Assembly (NCBI GenBank): GCA_002786025.1
Contig: NHNW01000037.1
Span: 62,001-126,000, forward strand
Length of the DNA stretch: 64,000 nucleotides
From: Zasmidium citrigriseum
Taxonomy: Eukaryota > Ascomycota > Dothideomycetes > Mycosphaerellales > Mycosphaerellaceae
Direction: 5' to 3'
The position numbers and the translations under genes were made by a program. The notes beneath the pieces are model-generated. The model worked only from the letters and a program-made list of their open reading frames with translations. It did not search any database and had not been told where the DNA came from. Below, in pieces: positions 11,426-21,502 of this stretch (within the stretch, counting starts at the first letter, position 1; every line of letters starts with the position of its first letter).

Positions 11426-12194
11426 GCTTCTATGGAAGCTACTTCTACAACTGCATCTTGCGATCCTCCCAGGCACTGTCATTCACTCGATATCTGCCGG
11501 ACCAATCCACCAGCGGCGATTTAGAGTCATAACAATCATACGCTGGGAATCGCCTGCTGCATCTAGAGTCTCGCTACGAATCTGAAATGTCAGATGGTAG
11601 CCAATGCCGATAGCTTCCATCTCGTCTCATCTCAGCCTGGCTTTGATGATAATGGAGCTGCTTGACTTGTCAGCTGCATCAGTCAGAATACCTCCAAACG
11701 ACGCTGATGTGTGATCATCATGAACACTTTGCAGGAAGCAAAAAGTCAGTAGCGAAGAAGAAAGTTGGATTGAATCGCTTGTTTGATCGATCAATCTGAA
11801 AAAAGTTGACGGGAAAAGAAGATCAATATCAATGAAATGTACGTTTGGATTGGTCTCTTAATAGAAATCATGTCCCTTGCAACGGAATTTCAATTCCGTT
11901 CATATTAATCAGCTTTTCTTACGGACTTCCTTGATCGAGTACATTCGTCCGCATTGCCAACACGCCCTACCACCGGCAAGTGAGGTCAAAATCGCAAGCA
12001 CCGGTCTCGAAGCCGCCGACATCGGGACCAGAAGTGCGCAGAGAACCATCCTTCCTTCTGCCGATGACTGAACTCTTTCTTCTTTAGTCTGGACCGCCGA
12101 TAACCGTCTTATCCATCCAGCGTTATCCGACTCATCTCACCCAAGGATAAGAAGGACGAAAAACACCCAAGAGTCTAGACAGGATCCCAAAACC
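11426..12194. other. Intergenic region with a palindromic candidate Zn2Cys6 site
   Basis: About 770 bp. The notable structure is the near-perfect inverted repeat at 11881-11900 (separate entry). The rest, including A-rich sequence at 11750-11830, shows no gene. Confidence 0.5.
11881..11900. promoter_or_regulatory. Palindrome containing CGG-N10-CCG
   Basis: Sequence aacggaatttcaattccgtt has 9-bp inverted arms around a 2-bp centre and contains CGG at 11883-11885 and CCG at 11896-11898 separated by 10 bp. CGG-N10-CCG is the spacing bound by Put3-type Zn2Cys6 dimers in yeast (established). It lies 295 bp upstream of the hydroxyacid dehydrogenase ATG. Function is inference. Confidence 0.4.
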
Positions 12195-13277
12195 ATGGCG
12201 AACGATACCCAGCAAGAATGGACTCTCCAAAAACCCCCGCCCCTGCCCAAAGGCTACTCAAAACACCACATCGTCTTCCTCGAAGCCGTGCATGTACCAT
12301 TGGCGGAGCTACCATTCGAATACACAATGGATAAATACCAAAGGACCTTCCCCGAGGAAATCGCAGAAAGGATCAAACCCGCCACAATCGTAATCAGCAA
12401 CATCATCAACGTCACCCCAAGCGACATGGACAACGCGCCTCACCTCCAACTCCTCGCCATCCTCGCAACGGGTATGGCCTGGGTCGATAAGCCATACTGC
12501 GCGAAGCGAGGGATCACGGTCGTCAATACACCCTCAGCGAATATCGATGCCGTCTCGGAGCATTTCCTAGGCTTGTATTTCGCGAGTCGGAAGAGGATTC
12601 CGCAGATTGATCACAATGTTAAGACGAGCGATGAGTGGCTCAGGACGAATTCTTTGGCGAAGAAGATGTGGCCGGATGGGCCGCCGCTGGGGTGTAAACA
12701 GGAGATTCTGGGGATTATTGGGTATGGGGCTTTGGGGAAGAGGATTGAGTTGTTGTGTCGGGGGTTGGGGTTTGCGGAGATTTTGATTGCTGATCGGAAG
12801 GGCGTAAAGGAAGTGAGGGAGGGGAGAGTTGCGTTTGAGGAGGTTATCACGAGGAGCAGTACGCTTTGTGTTGTTTGTCCGAGGGAGCCGGAGACTATTA
12901 ATTTGATTGGAGAGGAGGAGTTGAAGGTGATGAGGAAGGAGGCGTTGGTGATTAATATTGCGAGGGGTGGAATCGTTAACGAGGGGGCTTTGGCGAAGGC
13001 TTTGAAAGAAAGATGGATCTTCGGTGCGGCGACTGATGTCCTTGACACGGAACCTGGAGGCCCGGGAACTACACCACTGCTTCCTGACTTGAGCAAAGGT
13101 GAGGAAGAGGTCCCAAACTTGATCGTCTCGACTCACGTTGCTTGGATATCGGGCGTGACTGTCGAGACTTTACAAGCGATCAATCGGGACGCTATGACGG
13201 CCTTCGTGGAAGGAAAGATGTACGATCCCAAAGTCAGGGCATGCGTCGCCGTTCATGACGGCAAGATTTGGAAATGA
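12195..13277 (+). CDS. D-isomer-specific 2-hydroxyacid dehydrogenase (glyoxylate/hydroxypyruvate reductase-like)
   Basis: Intronless, 360 residues, close to the usual 320-360 of the family. The NAD(P)-binding Rossmann motif GIIGYGALGKRIE sits near residue 172, followed by acidic/basic loop ADRKG. The signature INIARGGIVNEGALAKAL (catalytic Arg region) and the histidine in STHVAWISG near the end match the active-site Arg-Glu-His set. The N-terminal catalytic half has the usual LLAILATGMAWVDKPYCAKR segment. It would reversibly reduce a 2-keto acid to a D-2-hydroxy acid in the cytosol or peroxisome; the substrate cannot be set from sequence. Codon use shifts to G-rich in the middle third, without other oddity. 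Confidence 0.9.
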   Translation: MANDTQQEWTLQKPPPLPKGYSKHHIVFLEAVHVPLAELPFEYTMDKYQRTFPEEIAERIKPATIVISNIINVTPSDMDNAPHLQLLAILATGMAWVDKPYCAKRGITVVNTPSANIDAVSEHFLGLYFASRKRIPQIDHNVKTSDEWLRTNSLAKKMWPDGPPLGCKQEILGIIGYGALGKRIELLCRGLGFAEILIADRKGVKEVREGRVAFEEVITRSSTLCVVCPREPETINLIGEEELKVMRKEALVINIARGGIVNEGALAKALKERWIFGAATDVLDTEPGGPGTTPLLPDLSKGEEEVPNLIVSTHVAWISGVTVETLQAINRDAMTAFVEGKMYDPKVRACVAVHDGKIWK

Positions 13278-13344
13278 GGCGGATAGAGAAACTCCTTACA
13301 GCTACAGCATAGAGATCAGCAGCCACCAACAAGCTACCGCCGTC

Positions 13345-14105
13345 CTAAGCCGGCATCCGATCCTCCTGTTCAGTCCACCTCACAGTGAACCAAAGACTAT
13401 GAAGCTCCCACAACGCACTAGCCCCGTCTTCGCCACCACCTGAAGTCCAATCAACTGTCGGACGCTCCTCCGTAACAGCAAGGTACTGTACAGCAAGATC
13501 AAGCAGCTCCGGATACAGACCTGCAACCCCTGAGACCACCTGCTCAGGATCCGGACCCCGAATCCCAGTCGCCTCCACAACCTCATCGCGCCTGTGCCAG
13601 TACAGCCTCGCAGCAGCCCGCTCCTGCACCAATTCCTTTCGTCCAAATTCTCGAGCACATACGCCACAGCATCAACATCAACTCCCGTCATCTCCCATCG
13701 CTCATCAATAGCGCTCCTGCAGACTGGTTATCATGAACTCCTTCCCCAGCATATAAGCTTGATACAAATCGTACGTATCTTCCATGGCCACCTCTAGACA
13801 AGTTCTTCCGGTGATGTGCGTCATGAGGATCAGACTTCGCCGTCGGTCTAGCGGAGTGTGCCGTCGCAGTCAGGGTTTTGTTGTGAGTGCCAGCGGACTG
13901 CGACGGAGAAGACTTTTGATGCGGAGATGAAGTGTGCACTGTAGAGCCGGAAGGTTCGAATGCGGTTTTTGGGGCCTATGATGATGGAGAGGAGGCGGTC
14001 TTCATCGGAGGTTGGTTGTGAGGCGGGAGGCAACTGAGAGGTGGAGTTCGTTGGCTGAGCGGTTGAACGCTCGGGGCGTTGATGAGAAGGTATTGTCAAG
14101 GTCAT
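13345..14105 (-). pseudogene. Frameshifted BTB/POZ-like gene remnant
   Basis: Starting at ATG 14105 the frame reads MTLTIPSHQRPERSTAQP, then DRLLSIIIGPKNRIRTFRLY and SAHFISASKVFSVAVRW, which looks like the first strand-helix part of a BTB fold, and hits a stop at 13848. Homology-like sequence resumes in another frame as AMEDTYDLYQAYMLGKEFMI, shifts again to AIDERWEMTGVDVDAVAYVL, and shifts a third time to KELVQERAAARLYWHRRDEV ending at 13345. No introns with GT-AG borders explain the shifts. Three frame changes in 760 bp indicate a decayed gene. BTB assignment is tentative and rests on comparison with the intact BTB gene at 25066-26068. Confidence 0.45.
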
Positions 14106-14214
14106 GTCTTTGGATATTCGTGAAGCTTCCGTCCTGCTTGATGTGATGTTGAGAGTCGTCCCACGAGAAAGCCGGCACGACAGTAGTACATGTGCGTAGA
14201 GAATCATCTCCTGA

Positions 14215-14324
14215 CGCACAATCCCCAGCCAAGCTCCATATTCTAAACCCACGAAGACCAATATGACTCCTTGGACACCTTTAGCTTGACGGGGATAGGG
14301 TCAGCAAGTGTAAAGACTGCTTAC
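14215..14324 (-). repeat. Diverged intron-like repeat, copy B
   Basis: Read on the minus strand it begins GTAAGC and contains TATCCCCGTCAAGCT, later GGAGCTTGGCTGGGGATTG, matching copies A and C at the same relative positions. Its 3' end diverges before the CTATAG seen in copy A. Confidence 0.5.
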
Positions 14325-14368
14325 TTCTGCGCTGCCCGCGAGAAACCCGACGAAAGGGCGAATTCCAC

Positions 14369-14501
14369 CTATAGTAAAATGCCTCGCGCACGCAGTATCT
14401 CGAGCCAAGCCCAATATTCCAAAGCACGCAAAGCACAAAATGGCAGCTTAGATAGCCATAGCTTCACGGAGATAGGATCTGAAAATGTACAAATCGCTTA
14501 C
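14369..14501 (-). repeat. Diverged intron-like repeat, copy A
   Basis: On the minus strand it begins GTAAGC, contains TATCTCCGTGAAGCTA and GGGCTTGGCTCGAGATAC, and ends CTATAG, so it has donor and acceptor borders of a 133-bp intron. The short stretch between copies A and B (14325-14368) would be an exon-like segment beginning GTGGAATTC. Confidence 0.55.
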
Positions 14502-15005
14502 CTCTGCGCTACCCGCGAGAAGGTCGGGTATGACGTGCAACCCAGTCGAGGGTGTGGCAGGAGCTCCTATCGTCAACCTGGTGAGAAACGAGGAGATCTG
14601 GCCTGATTTCGACCTTGAGCCTGCCGATAGAGGTAGGAAATCGAGCTTTGTGGTCTATCGTCTTTTTGGCTGTGTGTGCGAAGTGGAGATATGTCTTGAT
14701 TTCTGCGACGAGCTTCTTATTAATAGCTGCTTCCAAGTTTCCCATCTTCTTGTACACAACATTGCAACACAGACTGAGCACGAAGGTCCTCCTCCAGGCC
14801 ACACGCGGCAAAGCAGCTCCAGAAATGGGCACGGAATGGATCGATGACGAAGGAGTCATCAATGTTGAGGAAGAACCATCCGTGACAAGGAAGGGAGGCG
14901 ACTTCAATGGCCACAAGGACGCCTGGTACTGGACTGAAGACAAAGAGATCGTGAACGAATACCGCGCTTATGCTTATAGACTTCTCCCGATGAGGCGGAT
15001 TCCAC

Positions 15006-15145
15006 CTATCGAAAGACTCTCAAGGGCGCGCACAACCCCCAGCCAATCCCAAAATCCCAAAATCCCACAAAGAGCGATATAGGCGCTTGGCTACCTATAC
15101 CTTCACGGAGATTGGACCATTGCAAAATGTGAACTTTTAGCGTAC
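15006..15145 (-). repeat. Diverged intron-like repeat, copy C
   Basis: On the minus strand it begins GTACGC, contains CCAATCTCCGTGAAGGTA and GGGATTGGCTGGGGGTTG, and ends CGATAG just before GTGGAATCC. Same order of blocks as copy A, 140 bp. The sequences after each AG (GTGGAATYC) are alike, so the repeated unit may include exon as well as intron. Confidence 0.55.
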
Positions 15146-15530
15146 CAGCGCGGAACCTCACGGCATGACCAGATTGACCTTTTCAACCTATAGGTGTTTG
15201 CCTGTAGGGACGTGGAATGGTACTATGCGAAGTCTAATCTTACTCAGCCTTGCCGTAGCCAATACGAGGCTGGGAGCCTTGCTGACGGGGTGGAATTCAC
15301 CTATAGGCGTCCTCCACGTAAACAGGTTCAAAGGACGTAATGCTTCTCTCCTTGGACGCCTATAGCGCTCGTCGAATAGGTAATGCTACACCGAGGCTGA
15401 GCAGCATTTCTCGCTCACCCCAAGTCCATAAATATGACGTCGTTTGCCCGCTGGGAGGAGGACTCTTTCACATCACATTCTCACACGTGACACAAGTATC
15501 TCAAGCATTTTTCGATAGATTATACCAACC

Positions 15531-16586
15531 ATGGCTATCAAAGCCCCCTTTCACAAGTCTCTTGCCCTGGAGAACATTCTCCTCAAGCGCAAGTTGAAGA
15601 ATGCTCTCGCCGAGCTCGAGGCCGCTCGCAAGAGGGCCTCCTCACCCCACCGCCGCCCGCGCTCCCCTGAGCGCCAAGACTCTGCCTATGGCAGCGAAGA
15701 AGACCTTTCGTCCCGTTCTGCCTCCCCTGAGCCTGTGTGTGAGGTTTCTGAGTGGGCCGAAGACGCCCAGGTGAAGGAAGGAAACTGGAAGAACTTTTGC
15801 CTCCAAGAGGAGGTATCTCCAGAAAACTGCTGGGAGCCGTGGGAAGCTGAGGAGTGTCAAGGGGTCGTTTCGGAACGTTCGGCCGTGGAGATCCTTGGGG
15901 AGAAGACTCGCCTCACCGACAGAGGCTTCCTGGACACGCCGGCTGGGCAGACGCCCATCACCTGTGATGACCAGCATCGTCTCATGGGCGCAGCGCTGGC
16001 CCATGCGCAAGAATCTTTCTTGGAAGTCCTCCAGGCTCATTGTACGGACTTGTACAAGGACAAGTTCATCCACGGGCGCCGCACGGTGCGCTTCGGGAGA
16101 ACGGAGCTCATCGAGGCTGTCGGGCACGATGTCTACACTCGCATCGCCCGCGGTCTGGCCAGCGGTGTTGAGGGCGGCCAGGTTGACTTTGCCACCGAGC
16201 AGGTCGTTCACCTCCGCAATGCAGTCTCGCATCCCGAGTTCGTCATGCCGAGACGCATGGATCAACTGCTTGAGTATGCGCAGAGCCTGGTGTGTCATCT
16301 CGGAGACGAGGACCGCGGGATGAAGATCCGTGCTTTGAGGGACGAGGCTTACGAGCTGGCAAGGCAGGGCTTTGAGGAAGTCGTCGTGTGTGAGCCTTTG
16401 GCGCAGGAACCTGCTCCACATCTTCAGGAGCTTTTTCGATTGGTCGCCAAGCAGTTGAAGGAGGAGTGGAGAGCACCACAGCTCTACGAGCAGTATGGTC
16501 GTGAGATCATGCAAGCTGCCAAGCAGTGGGCGTCGAAGTACAAGAGACCTGGAATCGAGCACGGCGAGGACGACGACTCATCCTGA
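15531..16586 (+). CDS. Unknown 351-aa protein with N-terminal coiled coil
   Basis: Intronless frame from ATG 15531. The N-terminus (LENILLKRKLKNALAELEAA) is a probable coiled coil, followed by an Arg/Ser/Pro-rich disordered segment (HRRPRSPERQDSAYGSEEDL) and then a helical region with RLMGAALAHAQESFLEVLQA, TELIEAVGHDVYTRIARGLA and HLRNAVSHPEFVMP, ending acidic (HGEDDDSS). I do not recognise the family. The HLRNAVSHP block looks like the conserved helix of small helical RNA- or protein-binding domains seen in lineage-specific fungal proteins, but that is only a resemblance. A 306-codon open frame on the opposite strand is a shadow. It stands next to repeat-rich sequence and may be lineage-specific. 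Confidence 0.65.
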   Translation: MAIKAPFHKSLALENILLKRKLKNALAELEAARKRASSPHRRPRSPERQDSAYGSEEDLSSRSASPEPVCEVSEWAEDAQVKEGNWKNFCLQEEVSPENCWEPWEAEECQGVVSERSAVEILGEKTRLTDRGFLDTPAGQTPITCDDQHRLMGAALAHAQESFLEVLQAHCTDLYKDKFIHGRRTVRFGRTELIEAVGHDVYTRIARGLASGVEGGQVDFATEQVVHLRNAVSHPEFVMPRRMDQLLEYAQSLVCHLGDEDRGMKIRALRDEAYELARQGFEEVVVCEPLAQEPAPHLQELFRLVAKQLKEEWRAPQLYEQYGREIMQAAKQWASKYKRPGIEHGEDDDSS

Positions 16587-16674
16587 GCAAGCACCACCAC
16601 CACCTCGATGGAAAGACCGGCCGACTGACTCGACGCCGGACACCTCTACACTCCCGACTGACACGAAGGAGTCC

Positions 16675-16850
16675 CTCACTGGCAAGACACCGCCATCGCA
16701 CCTCAACATCCCACATTAGGAGTCTCGGACAAGACCCTCACTGGCAAGACACCGCCAGCGCACCTCAACATCCCACATTAGGAGTCCCGCACACGAGTCT
16801 CACTGGCAAGACACCGCCGTCATGCCTCAACATCCCACATTATTGGGTTG
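16675..16850. repeat. 62-bp minisatellite, three copies
   Basis: The block ctggcaagacaccgcc...ctcaacatcccacatta recurs with its ggcaag core at 16681, 16743 and 16805, an exact 62-bp period. Copies differ by a few substitutions. It lies just past the stop of the 351-aa gene and may be in its 3' UTR. Confidence 0.85.
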
Positions 16851-17171
16851 GGTGCAAATCTTCGTCAAGACATTGTCGGTCTTGGCCTTTCGCATCGCAA
16901 ATTTCATTATCGAAAAGTTGAACACATCGAAATTTATTGTTGGGATTGAATCTGGCAGACGACACATGTACAGAAGGAAACATCTGTGGAATCTTGGAAG
17001 CACAAATCGCGGGAACGGAGGACTGTTCGGATAGTTGAATGTTTAGTAATAATGAATGAAGGCTTTTTTTTTTGAGCATTGCTCCTTCGCATACTTCTAT
17101 GACTGCAAACTATTAACTGCATAGCGAACTGACTGCTTCGATACAAGTCCATGTCCATCAACGACGACGTC

Positions 17172-19889
17172 TCAATTGATCCCATCAAACGTGCTGCCAC
17201 CACCGCCAGAACCATACAAACGACTTCTGTATCCATCCCCACTGCTCGGGCCCGCGACCGGCTTATCATCCCTGCTCCTCCCTCTGGCATTCTCATCTTG
17301 ACCTGCGCCGGTGCTTCTCCTCGGTGGCATGATTGCCGGGTACCGAGAACGTCCCTCACGACTCCAAAGCTCCTCTACAAGGGAACCCCGTCTTTGAGGT
17401 CGTTCCGACGGCTCGCCCAGAGGAGTGAGTGGTGGTCGATCTGAGTCCTGCCGTGGAGAGGAGTTCTCGTCTTGCGTTGGTCGTCTGGTAGGAGAGATGG
17501 CGCTGGATCTCCTTCTCGACCGTGGTCTGCGGAGCTGAGATGCATCGTGCGGGAGAGGTTGACTTGATGCTGCTGGGCTTTGGATGACCTCCGCCGGTCT
17601 AGAGACTTGACCAGACACGTTAGTTTCGAGCGTTAGGCGGGATTCATTGTCTCGTTGTCGCGAGCCAGGACTGATGGTTCGAATAGTTCTTGGGGACGAT
17701 GGTGACATGTCTGGTTCCTCAGACTGCTGTATGCTGCCATGGCTTGCATTCGACTCGTATGCAATGAGATCTTCGACTCCTGGCTCCGGGCTTTTCTGAG
17801 TAGAAGGGCTCCACCTCTGAACAGTCTCCGGACTCGAAGGCAGGGAACTTTCTGGTTCGGAGGCTTGCACGTCACTATGTTCGATGGCTGCGCCTGTAGG
17901 CTCGGGTCCGCTTTCAGCCGCCTGCTCCGTCGCTGAGCTCTCTCCGGGTGAAGACCCGCGTGTGCAAAAGGGGAACAGATCAGGGGTTGATTGCAATGAC
18001 GCCTCCACTGCGGCTTGATCAAGGATCCAATCTGATGGATCGAAATCTTCATCGTCGATATCCTGTCCGGTCGCCATTCTATCAAATGGTTCAGGAGTCA
18101 TGAGATCGTCCCTCTGTCGCGCCTCCCATATCGCAAGTGCATCCTTCTTTAACGAAACATAAGGTCCAGTATACGTTTCGTCAGCTTGTCGTGGACGAGG
18201 TGGTGGCGGTGCCCGGTTGGTCTCATCGACCGAGCTCTTGCGAAACATCTCAGTAAACGCCTTGAAAGAACCTCGCCGGCCGCTTGGCTGGTTTACGGTC
18301 TGGCCTTGTCCAACAAGCTTGGTGACCGTCGAAATGCTTTTCCTCGCCGCTGTGGCCACTGCCTTTGCTTTCCTGGGAGTCATTGGCCCGTATCCACCGT
18401 AAGTAGCTCTCTTTCCTCGGTCTGAGCCACTCGAGTATTCGGGAAGCCGTCCCAGTGCTCGTCTCCTGTCATCGACAGCCTCGCGTTTGGCCAAGTCGCC
18501 CAGGGTGTTGTAGTTCCTATGGGGATCGTAGTCGGGATTTGTATCTGGAGGAGGTCTGTCGTACTCCCAAGCACCAATGTGTTGGCATGGATCATCGTTG
18601 GGGTTGCGAAATCTTTTCAGAAGATTGAAAGGTGGTTCTTGGAAGCGTGTCAAGTAGCGCTCGAATCTCCGTTTTCGTACATCTCGGCGAGAATCCAGTA
18701 CGCCCGAATCACCGTCGAATGCAACAGGGGCACCCTCGGTATTTCGTCTCTCACGTCTTCTACTGCTTGTAAGAGCAGTAGGGTAGTGTGATGGCTGGCC
18801 TGCGGAGGTGTATTGCCGAGCGGACGAATATTGCCCTCGGAAAAGCGGTCGCTGCCCTGTCAGATGCCTGTCGAGCCGGCTTAAGCTCCTTAAGAGTTGC
18901 TGGCGTTCTTGTGCAGAAATCGGGATTTGGAGCGCGATGGGTGCATGAACGCCTGTTTCGCCATCGTCTCTACGAGGACGGAAATGACGTGGCTCAGTGG
19001 CACTTGATCGCCTGAAGTGCCTCCACATATCGCGATCTGTAACAATGAACATGTCATTTTGATGGGTCCTGGTCGTGTCACCTTGGCTATGTCGCCTCGG
19101 TGGCGGAGATGGACTCGTCCTTCGGGGCACCACAACAGACAATCGTCCTGGTGCATCAGGATGTGCAGGTTGTTTGCCATTCGTCTTCTTCAACACTTCT
19201 TCAACATCTTTGCCAGATCGAATAGCATTAGATACAGCCCTTTCGTGAATGCCATCGTCTTTGATCTTCCTCGGAGGTAATATGGGCGCCTTGCCTGTCC
19301 TCCATGCTGCCGGAGGAGGAAAGTTGCGAGTATTGAGTTGGCGGTACTTGCCATGGCGTGGGAATTCAGGGATGCTGGACGGCGGTCCCAGAAGCCTTGT
19401 CATCATTTGCTGTGCTCGAGCTTTGTTCAATCTGATCTGCTCGCGTTTTGCAACGGAAAGGTCGGTAGCTTGCGTCGCCGTTTGGCCAAACCGCTTCTAG
19501 CTGTGTTGACGCGCTATGATTTGACGTGCATCTGCCCAGTCCATTTGATCGACTCGTTGTTCGTCATCTACTACTTCGCGGAAACCGCCCTGCTCTAATT
19601 CGCTGGAGAGATCACCATCCAAGCGTGATCCACGTCGCCGGATTGGATTCATGAAACCTGCCACGGCATGAATCTGAGTTCGAACTCTTTGCCACCGACT
19701 TGGTGGAGGAGGTAGTGGCGGAGGGTCCTGTTCGAGTGAAGGCATGGAATCTGGTCCCTGGGTTGTTGGCGCCGCGGGCGGCTGCGGCACAGCCTGCGAT
19801 ATTGCTATGCTGTGCGATCTCTTGTTGTCCTTCTCAGCAGCTCTTTGTCTTCTGCCAGGATCAATCCAGATCGGGGCCGTAGGTGCCAT
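17172..19889 (-). CDS. Long disordered Ser/Arg/Pro-rich protein, frame interrupted by one TAG
   Basis: From ATG 19887-19889 (MAPTAPIWIDPGRRQRAAEK) the frame runs to a TAG at 19497-19499, then continues in the same frame for about 775 codons to 17172. Sequence on both sides looks like one protein: DWADARQIIARQHS, stop, KRFGQTATQATDLSVAKREQ. The long part is low-complexity, with RS/SP-rich stretches, VNRR/RRR runs and a C-terminus of YGSGGGGSTFDG. I recognise no domain. The frame is also open from 19889 up to 20096 without an ATG, so an upstream exon may exist. A 78-nt in-phase intron (GTAGTA...CTAG, 19575 to 19498 on the complement) could remove the TAG but has a weak donor. Nonsense mutation is the other reading. 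Confidence 0.55.
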
Positions 19890-20096
19890 TCTCTTCGGTG
19901 GTGGAGGCGATTGGGGTGAAGTGGGTGACGGCAACTCCTCCGGCTCGTCTATGACTTTTGCTCGCCACGAAGCTGGCAGGGTCTTTCGCAATCGCTTTGT
20001 TGCCGACCGCCAAAGACTTTGACTGACCGTCGGAGGCTTGTCAGGCGAGGCTATACCCCTCAGATGATGCTGCTTGTTCCTCTTGCGTCGAGCTTT

Positions 20097-21182
20097 CTAA
20101 TCTCCCCTGTGGTTCTCATGACGCAAACGAGGTTGTGTTGTGGACCCGCTGAGAAGAGCAGTCCGTTCATCCGCTTCGGCCTCTGCAGCCAAATCGACGG
20201 GCTTGACTTTGATACCCGTGCTGCTGACTCTGCGGTTGACATGGCCTCTAACCACGGCACCAAAGTCTTCCTCGGCTTCGAGTCGTCGTCGATATGAATC
20301 GGCTTCCTCTTCTTCTTGTGCTCGGCGTCGTTGGGCGGCCCAAAAGCCAAGAGCCATAAACAGCAGAACAAACTGCAACAGTCCAGTCACGATGTAGACA
20401 AGCCACGTGCTCCAGCCTTGGACACCCACACGAAGCGCCAGAGAGAGCGCAAAGACAAAGGCGCCAGGAGCCTGTATGACCAGTGTGATGACAGATAAGC
20501 TCTTCAAGTCTTGCAGCTTCCAGGTGAAGTAGATCTGCGGGAGGTATTGGATGGCGGCGAGGACGCCAGCGATGGTGCCCAGAATGTCTGCCCAGAATTG
20601 GGTATGCTCTGGATATTTGAAGACGAGGATGATAGAGACGATGGCGACGATAAAGAGCGAGATGAAGATCGAAGATCCAACGATGACAGGGTCTCGACGA
20701 TTGACGGGGTCGGTTTTGGTGAGCGAGGCGGTGGAAGAGGTGAGGTCGTCGACGTCGGTGCTGGATTGCGGGAAGAAGATCAGGTAGAGCATGACGCTGT
20801 GCTGTGTTAGACAGTGCATGCATATAAGACTGAAGGGAACGTACATCAACATAAAGCATGTCCACTGGACGCCGATCTGCAAGACTCCCAGCAAGGCAGC
20901 AGCACAAGGCCCATCGCTGAGCTCACTGCAGCAGGCCATGTCGGCTCTCGAGGTTGGGATGGTGAGGATGTTGCCAATGGCGGCGATGGAGCTGAGGCCG
21001 CCGAGTAGCACCCACCATGGTGACAGGCCCTCAGAAGAACGACGTTGGATGATCTTGATGTGCTGCGGGAGGTAGGACACGAGGATGCCAACCACCAGCA
21101 ACGCTGCCAGTGCTGTTGTGAAGAAGCCAGGCTCGGCGAGTGGGCGGCAGTGCTCTGACAGGCCGGAGTGCGGATCGAACAT
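20097..21182 (-). CDS. PQ-loop repeat membrane protein
   Basis: Two exons, 20845-21182 and 20097-20796, separated by a 48-bp intron (GTACGT...CTAAC...CAG); 345 residues. Seven hydrophobic segments are visible. The two PQ-loop motifs are VGILVSYLPQHIKIIQRRSS near residue 40 and AAIQYLPQIYFTWKLQDLKS near residue 200, each followed by Ser-Glu/Lys-Ser-Leu-Ser as in the family. The basic C-terminal tail ends RTALLSGSTTQPRLRHEN, with a possible dileucine-type sorting signal (ERTALL). PQ-loop proteins include lysosomal/vacuolar cystine and cationic amino-acid exporters and SWEET relatives, so a vacuolar transporter is likely (inference). It is divergent from TYW1 with 320 bp between starts. Start at MFDPHSG chosen because the longer frame upstream is promoter-like. 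Confidence 0.85.
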   Translation of the reverse strand: MFDPHSGLSEHCRPLAEPGFFTTALAALLVVGILVSYLPQHIKIIQRRSSEGLSPWWVLLGGLSSIAAIGNILTIPTSRADMACCSELSDGPCAAALLGVLQIGVQWTCFMLMYVPFSLICMHCLTQHSVMLYLIFFPQSSTDVDDLTSSTASLTKTDPVNRRDPVIVGSSIFISLFIVAIVSIILVFKYPEHTQFWADILGTIAGVLAAIQYLPQIYFTWKLQDLKSLSVITLVIQAPGAFVFALSLALRVGVQGWSTWLVYIVTGLLQFVLLFMALGFWAAQRRRAQEEEEADSYRRRLEAEEDFGAVVRGHVNRRVSSTGIKVKPVDLAAEAEADERTALLSGSTTQPRLRHENHRGD

Positions 21183-21502
21183 GATGGCGGTAGCGATGCG
21201 AGTGGAGGCGGTCACATACTCGGGAACGATGAGCGTTGATGTAGTCAAGACGAAGAGGAAGAGGAAGAGGACGAGAGCATGTGATTGTGGCAGGTGAGTG
21301 AGTGAAAGCAGCAAGCAAGAGCCGCCTGACACGGTGACGCGTGAAGCTCGACGGCTGTGGGGAAAGAGCAACAAGGCTCGGTCCGGACTCCGCTCGCCGA
21401 TCCACCAACCACATGCACATGACGGACGATCAAACCTTCAAATTCGGAGGCTGGACGACATCCAGACGTCGGACATTCACTCACATACCGCATCACGAGA
21501 CC

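Larger units (their letters stand above)
14106..15530. other. Gene-poor region with decayed repeated units
   Basis: Apart from the three intron-like repeats, related GTGAATTC/CCTATAG junctions occur near 15190-15310, suggesting further degraded copies of one exon-intron unit. A plus-strand open frame at 14615-15082 has uneven composition (hydrophobic then acidic) and crosses repeat copy C, so I do not call it a gene. Confidence 0.4.

Noticed and set aside
14615..15082. 155-codon plus-strand open frame
   Set aside because: Crosses intron-like repeat copy C and changes composition abruptly; no family resemblance.
15642..16562. 306-codon open frame on the minus strand
   Set aside because: It lies entirely opposite the 351-aa plus-strand gene, whose translation has coiled-coil and domain-like character; the minus product does not.
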